Program-made: the position numbers and the translations under genes
Source of the DNA: a virus
DNA length: 64,000 nt
Direction: 5' to 3' (one strand)
IMG/VR virus record: IMGVR_UViG_3300027733_000040
Span: 1 to 64,000 of that record
Shown here: positions 38,271 to 46,115 of the stretch, one piece after another
How the letters are laid out: the number at the start of each line of letters is the position of its first letter
Numbering within the stretch: the stretch's first letter is position 1
The notes under the pieces: model-generated
Told to the model about the DNA's origin: nothing
The model's database searches: none
Seen by the model: only the letters and a program-made list of their open reading frames with translations

Positions 38271-38636
38271 TTATTTTAAAAATTTTAATTTATAAATGGT
38301 TTTATACATCAGGGAACTTATCTCCTGCATAATATTTCCGAGATGCCCGCATCCTTCCGGCATTTTCTCTGAAATTTTTGATACTTCTGATGCAAAAGAT
38401 TCGAGGTATTCTACAATGTCCGTGTACTCTAGAAATAATTTATCTATTGGTTCTATTAATCCGAATTGTCCTTGATAGGTTTCAATTAATTCGTCTGTTA
38501 ATCCTAGCAATCCGTCATATAGTTCATTCAATGCTATATGTGCTGAAAACATATCTGTCTTTAAATGTTCATTATGCGCGATCTGCCTTGTCGAAAACAA
38601 TTTAATGAACATCTTTTGCATTAAACCCTTGTCCAC
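38271..38636 (-). CDS. DUF5856/Dps-like four-helix protein
   Basis: A 121-aa helical protein. Residues 14-60 (QIAHNEHLKTDMFSAHIAL, then NELYDGLLGLTDELIETYQG) carry His, His, Asp and Glu residues spaced like the di-iron ferroxidase site of Dps/ferritin proteins and like phage DUF5856. The start is GTG at 38636 with AAGGAG seven bases before it. It lies tail to tail with the preceding gene and head to head with the nucS gene. A role in iron or DNA protection is inferred only. Confidence 0.65.
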   Translation of the reverse strand: MDKGLMQKMFIKLFSTRQIAHNEHLKTDMFSAHIALNELYDGLLGLTDELIETYQGQFGLIEPIDKLFLEYTDIVEYLESFASEVSKISEKMPEGCGHLGNIMQEISSLMYKTIYKLKFLK

Positions 38637-38685
38637 AGTATTCTCCTTATTAGTAGTAAATAATGTTATTTACCGAGGGCTGATA

Positions 38686-39300
38686 TTGGTAAGTCACATT
38701 ATTTTGGCAAATTGTTCTGTAGAGTATGACGGTAGAGGCCTAAGCAATTTATCGAGCGGTGTCTACCTAATTGTTATTAAAGCCGATGCGTCGTTGCAGA
38801 TACACACATCGAGGCTTATAAAGCCTATTAACTATATGGCGGCTGGGTCTAGAATCGATTTCGATGGCGATAATATAATAGCGAGGAATCGATCAGAAAC
38901 GATAAAAATCAAGATAAGCAATACGATTCATTCATTTAGCCCTGCCGAGTGGCACGATAATAAGATACAGATGCTAAGGACTGAAGCTGAATTAGTCCAG
39001 AAGTTACTTGTCGAACTTAATGCCGATTATCCAAACGATGAATATATTCAAGAGTATGACACAAAATCGCTTGGTTTAATCGATCTTGTTAGAATCGATT
39101 CTTTTTCAGTTTATCATTCTTATGAAGTTAAAAGGAAAAAGGCATCTATAGCTAATGTTTCACAGGCCATAAGATACGTAGAATATTTATCAGCTATTAA
39201 TAAGAAATGTGTAGGATATATAGTGGCTCCAAGTATTACTGAGAATGCTTTGGAATACGCCGAAAGTAAACATATAATAGTCAAGATAATTGACTTCTGA
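38686..39300 (+). CDS. nucS: NucS/EndoMS-like mismatch-specific endonuclease
   Basis: A 204-aa protein when started at TTG 38686, which has GAGGG six bases before it; this gives the family-like start VSHIILANCSVEYDGR. The N-terminal beta-barrel part (VYLIVIKADASLQIH and KPINYM) matches the NucS DNA-binding domain. The C-terminal RecB-like nuclease has D133, E147, K149 and Q160, with the same spacing (14, 2, 11) as the catalytic residues of archaeal NucS. NucS cuts both strands at mismatches or branched DNA and partners the sliding clamp. An ATG at 38605 would overlap the divergent gene and has no ribosome site. Confidence 0.88.
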   Translation: MVSHIILANCSVEYDGRGLSNLSSGVYLIVIKADASLQIHTSRLIKPINYMAAGSRIDFDGDNIIARNRSETIKIKISNTIHSFSPAEWHDNKIQMLRTEAELVQKLLVELNADYPNDEYIQEYDTKSLGLIDLVRIDSFSVYHSYEVKRKKASIANVSQAIRYVEYLSAINKKCVGYIVAPSITENALEYAESKHIIVKIIDF

Positions 39301-39316
39301 AGAACACGGTGAAGTC

Positions 39317-39511
39317 ATGAAAGGCAAAAAAGTAAAATGTCTGGGATGGTGTGGCGGGACACTTGTTAGTAATGACCCTGGCGTTAGATATTGCAAACAG
39401 TGCAGAAAAAAAAGAGACCACACAGAGTTATCAGCCAGAGACGAACGCAGATTCATCGGCGATGATAATATAATCATCCCTGATGGCCATGATGATCATT
39501 GGTTTAAATAA
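39317..39511 (+). CDS. Small zinc-ribbon-like protein
   Basis: A 64-aa protein with Cys pairs CLGWC and CKQC separated by about 16 residues, a likely zinc-binding knuckle, followed by a basic KKR stretch and an acidic His-rich tail. The ATG at 39317 is preferred over a TTG at 39290 inside nucS. It is 16 bases downstream of nucS and probably in the same transcript. A nucleic-acid or protein-binding role is possible; nothing more can be said. Confidence 0.6.
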   Translation: MKGKKVKCLGWCGGTLVSNDPGVRYCKQCRKKRDHTELSARDERRFIGDDNIIIPDGHDDHWFK

Positions 39512-39522
39512 GGTGTAATAAT

Positions 39523-40461
39523 ATGGCAAGTTCAGGTGTATGTGCCGCTGCTTATTGTAATGAGAGCCCAGCTACCACTCCTAAAGATTTCGAAAGAAAA
39601 TATGGGTTTAAAATAGCTCTTTGCCAGACTCATTTCGACGAATTCTTTACTAAATTCTCCAAAAAGGGTAATAATTTTTTATCGACTGGCGCAGCTAATA
39701 ATCCTTTTGGAGGCAATCTAAATATATTTGGGATACTTGCAAATGCTTTATCACACTTTACGACTGAGGATAAATCAGAAAAATTAGTCTGCATTTTGTC
39801 TATGAAGTTTAAAAAGAATTTAGGACCACAGATAAAGACCCTTATCTCCAGCGCTACTCAATCGCAAGAAGATTTAGCTCCAGGGACCACATCCGTGCAT
39901 TCTTCTGCCTCTCTTAATAGCCAATGGTGGCAGGCTTTCTTTAAAACTGTGGGTATTACTCAGCCGAACAACCAGAAATGGATTATTCAATATGCTGCTA
40001 ATAATAGTAAAAGCATTAAAGAATCAATAAATGAAGCCACAGATGTAGATGAAGACGTAGATGAAGACGAAACGGAACAAAAGCCTAAAAGATCTTGGTC
40101 CGATTGGGCTAAAGAAAAAGCCAAAGGGGCTAAGGACCTCCTTGATGCTGGTCCTAGCGGTAAATTCGGTAGAAGTAAAAATGAATTGGTCGCAAAATTG
40201 GCTATTGATGGTGCTGTACAGGTTTATGACAAGGTAATTAATTCTATTTTAGGGACCGTAGATCTTCAAGAAAAGGATATTCCGGCACTGTATAAGATAT
40301 ATAATGATTATATATTGCCTACTCTTCAAAAGAATAAAAAATTTGGTAAAGCCGACGCAAGTGCTTTGGCTGGCGGCGATAAAAAATTAGAGGCAGACAT
40401 TATAAAATCTTATAAAGGCATTACCCAACTGGCTACTCATCTTAGATTAGAGCCTATCTAA
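39523..40461 (+). CDS. Hypothetical protein with acidic middle region
   Basis: A 312-aa protein, not recognised. The N-terminus has Cys and His residues (CAAAYC, then CQTHFDEFF) that could bind zinc. An acidic stretch (EATDVDEDVDEDETE) near residue 180 splits two helical halves; the C-terminal half has the low-complexity KEKAKGAKDLLDAG. No membrane segment. It lies 11 bases after the zinc-ribbon gene, in the same direction. Confidence 0.6.
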   Translation: MASSGVCAAAYCNESPATTPKDFERKYGFKIALCQTHFDEFFTKFSKKGNNFLSTGAANNPFGGNLNIFGILANALSHFTTEDKSEKLVCILSMKFKKNLGPQIKTLISSATQSQEDLAPGTTSVHSSASLNSQWWQAFFKTVGITQPNNQKWIIQYAANNSKSIKESINEATDVDEDVDEDETEQKPKRSWSDWAKEKAKGAKDLLDAGPSGKFGRSKNELVAKLAIDGAVQVYDKVINSILGTVDLQEKDIPALYKIYNDYILPTLQKNKKFGKADASALAGGDKKLEADIIKSYKGITQLATHLRLEPI

Positions 40462-40527
40462 TACTATTCTATTTTCCTTTTTTAGTCTATTCAAAATTAC
40501 TTAAATAGGCCCTAAGAGGATATGTCA

Positions 40528-40941
40528 ATGGATATCATTTCGATCTTTTCCATGGCTGATACAGATTGGGTTAGTATAGTCGAGAAGTTTGGTATTCCAA
40601 TGGGTATTTTAGCGGCTTTTGCGTATTTTGTTGCGCAAGGCATAAGATGGTTCGGTGGCAATGTAGTGCTGCCTATGAAGGATAGGCACATGAGTTTTTT
40701 GGATAACATGGAACACTGCTTAGATAAGATAACGGACTTGCAGACGAAAATATTCGGCGACACTTCCTCTATAAAAGCCGACATAGACAGAGTCGAACGT
40801 AAGACTTCAGCTTTGGCAAAAGACAGTGGCATTCTTAGGGAAAAAGTAGAAGGTCTTATCATTCAGACTATGGCGCAGAATGGTAAATATGAAAGTAAGA
40901 TTGTTAATAGTTTGCAATCTGACACAATCAAGGAGAAATAA
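40528..40941 (+). CDS. Membrane protein with coiled coil, possible holin-like
   Basis: A 137-aa protein with one N-terminal membrane helix (about residues 22-45, GIPMGILAAFAYFVAQGI) and a long polar coiled-coil tail (ITDLQTKIFG...IKADIDRVERKTSAL). The start at 40528 is chosen because AGAGG is nine bases upstream; an ATG at 40522 is too close to it. The layout (short helix, helical tail, small hydrophobic partner next door) resembles some phage holins or tail-tube lysis helpers, but no family match is claimed. Confidence 0.55.
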   Translation: MDIISIFSMADTDWVSIVEKFGIPMGILAAFAYFVAQGIRWFGGNVVLPMKDRHMSFLDNMEHCLDKITDLQTKIFGDTSSIKADIDRVERKTSALAKDSGILREKVEGLIIQTMAQNGKYESKIVNSLQSDTIKEK

Positions 40942-40944
40942 AAA

Positions 40945-41274
40945 ATGGCTATGACCCCGTTCCCAGTCGGTTTACCGACCGAAGCTATCATGATCATTAT
41001 CGATAAATTGCGTGGTAGCGAAGTTCAGAATAATGATCTTATTTTAGCAGCTTGGAATTTAGCTGGTTATTCACTTCAGCAAGTCGTTCCAATTGCGCCT
41101 AAAGCGATGGCTTTGTCAGACGTTAAATTGGACGAATTAGCTTTTTCTAATGAAGAAGCAATTGCTAGTTTAGAATCGCTTTTACCTAAAGGCGATGGAG
41201 AGGAAGTCGGTAAATTGCCATGGGGAAAAATCTTAAGAGTAGCGATAAAGGTAATCTTAGGTTTAATTATTTAA
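40945..41274 (+). CDS. Small protein with C-terminal membrane helix
   Basis: A 109-aa protein with a strong ribosome site (AAGGAG). The N-terminal part is amphipathic and the last 20 residues are hydrophobic (ILRVAIKVILGLII), so it is probably a C-terminal tail anchor. It begins three bases after the preceding membrane gene, so both are likely co-translated. Together they may form a holin pair, which is inference. Confidence 0.55.
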   Translation: MAMTPFPVGLPTEAIMIIIDKLRGSEVQNNDLILAAWNLAGYSLQQVVPIAPKAMALSDVKLDELAFSNEEAIASLESLLPKGDGEEVGKLPWGKILRVAIKVILGLII

Positions 41275-41609
41275 ATAAACCAAGGCTTTTATTTGCGAAA
41301 CCAGTTTTCGCCTCTAAGCCTAGATCTTCAAAGTGGAAAAAAGCAAGAGCGGTTCATCTCGAATTAAATGGAATGTGTTTGGCGTGTGGTGGTAGAGTTT
41401 CGCTTGAAGTTCACCACCTCATGCCTTACCATCTAGCCCCCGAGCTAGAATTAGATCCAAATAATCTTATTACACTATGCGAATCTGCTAGCCATTGCCA
41501 TTGGACTTTCGGCCACTTGCTTAATTGGCGTAGCTATAATCCCGACGCAAAAGCAGATGCAATTGCGTTTTTCCAAAAAGTCGTAAACCGACCAAAGATC
41601 CTAGCCTAA
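41220..41609 (+). CDS. HNH endonuclease
   Basis: A 129-aa protein with the HNH core: CLACGGRVSLEVHHLMPYH near residue 53, then NNLITLC and the final CHWTFGH. Zinc-binding CXXC and Cys/His pairs are present, as is the catalytic first His (EVHHL). The gene overlaps the previous one by 55 bases, which suggests late insertion or a tight overlap. It may be a homing nuclease, a free-standing DNA nuclease or a packaging-associated HNH; the context does not decide. Confidence 0.85.
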   Translation: MGKNLKSSDKGNLRFNYLNKPRLLFAKPVFASKPRSSKWKKARAVHLELNGMCLACGGRVSLEVHHLMPYHLAPELELDPNNLITLCESASHCHWTFGHLLNWRSYNPDAKADAIAFFQKVVNRPKILA

Positions 41610-42947
41610 ACCGTGGAAGAAACACTGTGTTTCGATTTCTTCTTTGCATCTCTTGACTATCCTTGTGCTTACGCCAAGATAGTCAGCGAGATCGGTATTA
41701 TTAAGTTTAGCGCCTGGATATTTTGTAGCATATTCGTGGAAACGATCGAGCTCGCCGTCGATCATAAAGCCAGAACTTTGCACTTGCAAAATCCACACTA
41801 TTCTACTTAAATCATTTAAGTTATCAGCGACTTTATGGATTATTTCTTTAATTTCCACTTGAGTCTCATGGTCATCACCGAATCCAAGCATAGCCAATCC
41901 TCCCTGAACTAAATTGTCCAATCCTTCAGAATCATCCCCGTTTGTGTTCACACCGGTTCTACCAGTAGTGAATTTGATTTTTTCTTTAAATGTCTTCTTC
42001 ATACTAACACTGTGGTTTTTGTTACTGGTTATTACGATCTTATCATCGTGCAATTCGTGTATTATACCACAGTCTGAGTGATTTTGCAATATTAGCATGA
42101 TAGAGATAATATCGTCAGTACCGCAAAAGAAAGTGTCGAATATTATGTGATATTCATTATAATCGCTATTTATATCCCTTAACATTCTATTAAGGATATC
42201 TTCTTTGTTGTCTAAATCATGAAAGAGATTAGTCGATATTAGTTGACCATTTGGTGCTTTATACTTAACTTCGAAATTAGTGCCTGATTTCATCAAGACC
42301 GCAGCGAAAGCGCTGATTATACTAAGTGAAGCAGGTACTTGGACCGTCTTTTCAGTCAAGTATTTCTGCTGTTGGTTTTCCTTAATCACTTGCTGTTGAT
42401 AATTCGAGATGTGTTTACTAACGAACTTTATAAGACTTTGGCGGTCGGCTAGTATCTCGTCGCTATACTTCCTTTCGCCCTTATTAGCGAATATTGGTGA
42501 TCTTGAAGATTCAATGATCGGTAATTCGCATTCGTCAGGATTTTTGAATTCTTGGCCGACCATGATTCGGTTGCAGCACGGCGAAATGTGGTAGCATTGA
42601 TTAAATTGTATAGTCAGACCGATCTTATTCTGGTAGCTGGTAGCTTTGCAATTTTGGCATGTGAAGCCGTTGATTTTGCGGCTCACGAGCAGATCTACTA
42701 ATGCTCTCCATAATGCCACTAAGTAATCTTGCTCTGATGTAGTAACATCATCTTTATAGTCAGCACGTATTGTTCTATTAAACCTTTTTATAAATTTGGT
42801 TTTTGAGCGTTCTAATTCTGGTTCGTTGATGAGATTAGAAAATGTTAACTCGACTAATTGCTTTTCCTGTGGGTCGATTTCTTTCATCGATACGTTCACT
42901 AAAGAACCTCGCAGGTAAAGCTTCGACAGTTGGCGTTCATAACTCAT
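41601..42947 (-). CDS. Zinc-ribbon and HTH-containing protein, possible transcription factor
   Basis: A 448-aa protein. Residues about 70-130 contain a helix (TTSEQDYLVALWRALVDLL) followed by a Cys-rich segment with CQNC and CC pairs, possibly one zinc ribbon. The C-terminus has a helix-turn-helix-like segment (NNTDLADYLGVSTRIVKRC). This order loosely recalls sigma factors, but I could not confirm sigma regions 2 and 4. It lies opposite the gp55-like gene with a 46-base gap. Its tail overlaps the HNH gene by 9 bases. Confidence 0.5.
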   Translation of the reverse strand: MSYERQLSKLYLRGSLVNVSMKEIDPQEKQLVELTFSNLINEPELERSKTKFIKRFNRTIRADYKDDVTTSEQDYLVALWRALVDLLVSRKINGFTCQNCKATSYQNKIGLTIQFNQCYHISPCCNRIMVGQEFKNPDECELPIIESSRSPIFANKGERKYSDEILADRQSLIKFVSKHISNYQQQVIKENQQQKYLTEKTVQVPASLSIISAFAAVLMKSGTNFEVKYKAPNGQLISTNLFHDLDNKEDILNRMLRDINSDYNEYHIIFDTFFCGTDDIISIMLILQNHSDCGIIHELHDDKIVITSNKNHSVSMKKTFKEKIKFTTGRTGVNTNGDDSEGLDNLVQGGLAMLGFGDDHETQVEIKEIIHKVADNLNDLSRIVWILQVQSSGFMIDGELDRFHEYATKYPGAKLNNTDLADYLGVSTRIVKRCKEEIETQCFFHGLG

Positions 42948-42993
42948 TTGTAAATTCCTTTCATTTTGACAAACTTTTTTAGGAGTCCTCTCT

Positions 42994-43764
42994 ATGGCAA
43001 ACTATTGTGATAGCGCCGTTTTGGAGAAAACCTGGTACCTTTGGATACTGGGTTCGTCACACCCAGATCTTGAACAATACAGGGCCTACAATTTATTGTA
43101 TACAAAACCCTGTTCGCCGGCAATGGTTGACGGGAAAATTCTTAAAAAACATGGGAAGGAATTGCTTGACCCTAGATCTGAGTATAAAATACATTGCTTA
43201 GCCCTTCCTATCCCCGTTTTTTTCAAATCCCGTAATAACATTGTAACAGGTCGATATCGTCTTTGCAATATCTCTTCTAAGACTCCTTTCACACTAGATA
43301 GACGTTTGTTCACTATGGATAATATGTTTATGGGAAATGCGCTTAAGAACAACATATTTAAGCAGAAGTTAGAAGTGATCCCTAAGCTTTTAGAAGAAGG
43401 GTATATCAAAGAGCAACCGACTTCGGCATCATGGCATGACCTTCTTGCTGATATTGGTAAGATGTGCACAGGGATTAGTATGCGTTTTAATCTCTTGAAT
43501 GACGACGAATATAGTGATCTCTCAAATGATGCACTATTACAAGTGATAAATAAATTAGTTAACAATAGGTTAGTATATACCCCCGGAAGAGCACCGGTAT
43601 TTAATTTACTTACCACTACCATACATCGTTGTATGTTTAGTCTGCTTAATAAAAAGAATAGTCAGAAAGCTGGTTTAAATAAATTATTGTCAGATTCTCA
43701 ATATAATCTTATACCAAAAATTAATAGGAGTCTTAAGACCCTGACACATAACCCGAGAAAATGA
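42994..43764 (+). CDS. gp55-like late transcription sigma factor
   Basis: A 256-aa protein. Residues about 150-225 (LLADIGKMCTGISMRFN, then SNDALLQVINKL and FNLLTTTIHRCMFSLLNKK) line up with the conserved core of T4 gp55, in which AEGLSKRFN, an ALIL-type helix and a final helix ending in basic KK residues appear in the same order. This is the sigma region 2-like part that reads late promoters. The first 140 residues are not recognised. It has an AGGAG ribosome site. Confidence 0.65.
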   Translation: MANYCDSAVLEKTWYLWILGSSHPDLEQYRAYNLLYTKPCSPAMVDGKILKKHGKELLDPRSEYKIHCLALPIPVFFKSRNNIVTGRYRLCNISSKTPFTLDRRLFTMDNMFMGNALKNNIFKQKLEVIPKLLEEGYIKEQPTSASWHDLLADIGKMCTGISMRFNLLNDDEYSDLSNDALLQVINKLVNNRLVYTPGRAPVFNLLTTTIHRCMFSLLNKKNSQKAGLNKLLSDSQYNLIPKINRSLKTLTHNPRK

Positions 43765-43765
43765 C

Positions 43766-44755
43766 ATGAGATATAATAGGGCCATTTCGCCTAATGCTGT
43801 ACACAGCTCCCATCTGCTGACAAGATTAAAAGCTCAAGCTGTTAAAGTGTCTATTGTAAATGGTCCTCAGCCAGGTGTGCGCCACCAGCAGCGTTCTGCT
43901 CCTTTACCTCCTAAGCCCGAAAAGCCACCCACGAAGATCCAAGATAGTGCAAGAGTTGCGCCCAAGAAGGCGGGGGCAGTCGAAGTTCGCCAGCAGCAGG
44001 CGATGCAAAGACAGGATATAAAGAAAAAGCGAGAGCCACGTGTTACTTATGTATCACGGACAGTTGACCCGATCTACCTAGAAAAGACAAAAGCCTTAAA
44101 AGATACCGGCCGAGGAAAAACGCTTATAATAATAGGCAATGGGCCGACGCTTAATGAGGTTGATTTAAGGGGCCTTAAACATAAACCAGGTATAGAATTT
44201 CTATCTGTGAATTATCCTGATCCTAGATTATGGCCAACTGACTATTGGGCTTTCTTTGATTCATCTCAGATTCAGCGACACGCTGCTCTTTGGGATGAAT
44301 TCAATGGAACCATCTTTAATTCTTCGTCGATACAAAGACGAAAGACAGGGACCATCCAATTCAGAAATATAGGTGTTAAATCATTTAGTAAGGATTTAGT
44401 AGATGGTTTATGCATAGGCAGAAGTAGCGTATTCGCTAGCATGCAAATCGCGCTTTGGATGAATTTCGATAAGATATACATTTTTGGCGTCGATATGAAC
44501 CCATCGACAGATTTAAAGAAATTACATTTTTACGGAACAAATCCTGACGTATTACCAGAAAATAGGGCAAAAAGGTTTGAAAAGGAAGCGGAATACTATG
44601 TTACAGCTTTTGAATCGATGTCAGAGAAGGAGAGAAGTAAGTTTACTTTCTGCAGCTCTGTTAACCCATGGCCCTTTATGTCTATGTTTAATAAACTAGA
44701 TCATAAGGTCGCTGCGTCCGAAATTTTACGTGATTATTTAAACCCCAAGGAGTAG
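43766..44755 (+). CDS. DUF115/MptE-like protein with basic Pro-rich N-terminus
   Basis: A 329-aa protein. The first 90 residues are basic, Pro- and Gln-rich and probably disordered. The rest has LIIIGNGPTLNEVDLRGL near residue 115, a nucleotide-sugar-like glycine motif, and KIYIFGVDMNPS near 235, which together match DUF115-type domains also seen in the protein at 5797-7179. These domains occur in glycan modification enzymes. It begins two bases after the sigma gene and is followed by the nucleotide operon. Confidence 0.6.
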   Translation: MRYNRAISPNAVHSSHLLTRLKAQAVKVSIVNGPQPGVRHQQRSAPLPPKPEKPPTKIQDSARVAPKKAGAVEVRQQQAMQRQDIKKKREPRVTYVSRTVDPIYLEKTKALKDTGRGKTLIIIGNGPTLNEVDLRGLKHKPGIEFLSVNYPDPRLWPTDYWAFFDSSQIQRHAALWDEFNGTIFNSSSIQRRKTGTIQFRNIGVKSFSKDLVDGLCIGRSSVFASMQIALWMNFDKIYIFGVDMNPSTDLKKLHFYGTNPDVLPENRAKRFEKEAEYYVTAFESMSEKERSKFTFCSSVNPWPFMSMFNKLDHKVAASEILRDYLNPKE

Positions 44756-44762
44756 AAGGTCG

Positions 44763-45152
44763 ATGACTAAGATTTACGTTGCATCAAGTTTATATAACAA
44801 AACCAATGTTAAGGCACTCTATAAATATCTTGCTTATTTACAATGTACTATTACTTATGATTGGACCACTCATGGTGGTGTAAATGATGAGGCTTCGCTT
44901 AAAGAGATCGGGCTCAAAGAATACCAAGGTGTTGTCGATTGTGATGTTTTGGTTATGTTAATGCCTGCGAGGCTTGGTTCGCATGTCGAGCTTGGTATAG
45001 CTTTAGCGCTCTGTAAACCGGTCATTATTATTACTAACGGTGAAGATTTCGAGAAAAAGTCATTTTATTTCTTAGACCATGTAAATATTATCAGAGATAT
45101 TGATGCTCTAAAAGGCGCACTTGATAAAATCACGGAACAAGAAAATGACTAA
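44763..45152 (+). CDS. Nucleoside 2-deoxyribosyltransferase-like protein
   Basis: A 129-aa protein with the family's order: MTKIYVASSLYN (first strand and loop), a DWTTHGG-type segment, the acidic VVDCDVLVMLMPARLGSHVELGIAL with the catalytic Glu region near residue 78, and a final PVIII strand. The family swaps bases on deoxyribose or cleaves deoxynucleoside monophosphates. AAGGAG precedes the start. It heads an operon leading to PurZ, so a part in deoxynucleotide exchange is plausible. Confidence 0.8.
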   Translation: MTKIYVASSLYNKTNVKALYKYLAYLQCTITYDWTTHGGVNDEASLKEIGLKEYQGVVDCDVLVMLMPARLGSHVELGIALALCKPVIIITNGEDFEKKSFYFLDHVNIIRDIDALKGALDKITEQEND

Positions 45153-45822
45153 TGGCGAACTGCTCACCAGAATAGAAATAGATGTTTTCCAAGGAAACGA
45201 AATCCTAGAATCCTTTGAATTAGCTCATAAGTACCGTCTGCCTGCGATCATAGTACATCCTTCATTAAGCTCTGATGCTTTGGTTTGTAGAGGCAGATCA
45301 AAAGGGAAGTATAAGATCATCACGCCGGTAGATTGGCCTAGGGGTGAAGTCTTCTCTACAGATAAGTTCAAGGGTCTAAGCTTAGATTCTTTAGAGACCG
45401 ATGGTTTTGAGATATACATATCGCCAAAAAAGCAAAAGGGCGATATCAGAAAAGAAATAATTTCGTGTACAGAGTTTTTAAAGAAGTTTATTGGCGAGCT
45501 TTGTGAAATAAGATTCGTCATAGGCACAAGGACTAAGGATGAAGCTGATCTAGCGAGTGCTTATGAGGCCTTTCGTGATCTAAAGACACCGACTTTAATT
45601 CGAGACGATATCTCCTTGAAGACTCAGAATTACAAGGCCAATCCAGCTATACACAGCGCTTTTATCACCAACATGTCGCAATTCTTAAAATGCCCGATAA
45701 AAGTAAGTGGTAATCTTGACTGTATTGAAGATTTACTGGCCTGCGAACCTGCAAAGCGATTTGGTGCCAGTCTTCAGCAGACCAAAGGCATAATTAGAAG
45801 TATTAATACGGTGAAAAAATGA
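45145..45822 (+). CDS. DeoC-like TIM-barrel protein
   Basis: A 225-aa protein started at 45145, overlapping the deoxyribosyltransferase-like gene by 8 bases. VDWPRGEVFSTDKF near residue 66 resembles the phosphate-binding part of deoxyribose-phosphate aldolase, and AKRFGASLQQTKGI at the end matches the late RXG(T/S) segment. The usual active Lys in a KTSTG motif is not evident, so activity is uncertain. It sits between the deoxyribosyltransferase-like gene and PurZ, which favours a nucleoside-related role. Confidence 0.5.
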   Translation: MTNGELLTRIEIDVFQGNEILESFELAHKYRLPAIIVHPSLSSDALVCRGRSKGKYKIITPVDWPRGEVFSTDKFKGLSLDSLETDGFEIYISPKKQKGDIRKEIISCTEFLKKFIGELCEIRFVIGTRTKDEADLASAYEAFRDLKTPTLIRDDISLKTQNYKANPAIHSAFITNMSQFLKCPIKVSGNLDCIEDLLACEPAKRFGASLQQTKGIIRSINTVKK

Positions 45823-46115
45823 ACATTATTGAAATATTAGACCAGTTAGATGATGATATCGGTCTTTTATTTAAGACCGAGCAATGGTTACATTCAGAAA
45901 AATCGCGTGTGTCAGCTGAAGCTTCTGACATACTAAACAGATTAAAAGCAATTGACAATGCTATAAATCTGAAGAAGGTATTGAATAACATAGACATTGG
46001 GGCTTTAAGGCATGCCTACGATGATGGTTTCCACGGAAAAGAAAATTTAATGCTTGAATTGATCAAATCCTATCTGAATAATTCTTCGGCGGAGGCTCAA
46101 GATGCAACGCGGTAA
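45819..46115 (+). CDS. Small helical protein upstream of purZ
   Basis: A 98-aa acidic helical protein with coiled-coil character. The start overlaps the previous stop as ATGA (4 bases) and its end overlaps purZ by 14 bases, so it is firmly embedded in the operon. No known motif. It could be a partner or regulator of its neighbours; this is only suggested by the tight spacing. Confidence 0.6.
   Translation: MNIIEILDQLDDDIGLLFKTEQWLHSEKSRVSAEASDILNRLKAIDNAINLKKVLNNIDIGALRHAYDDGFHGKENLMLELIKSYLNNSSAEAQDATR

Noticed and set aside
38605-38685. N-terminal extension of NucS from ATG 38605
   Set aside because: Overlaps the divergent gene, no ribosome site, and extra residues do not match NucS; TTG 38686 with GAGGG is better.
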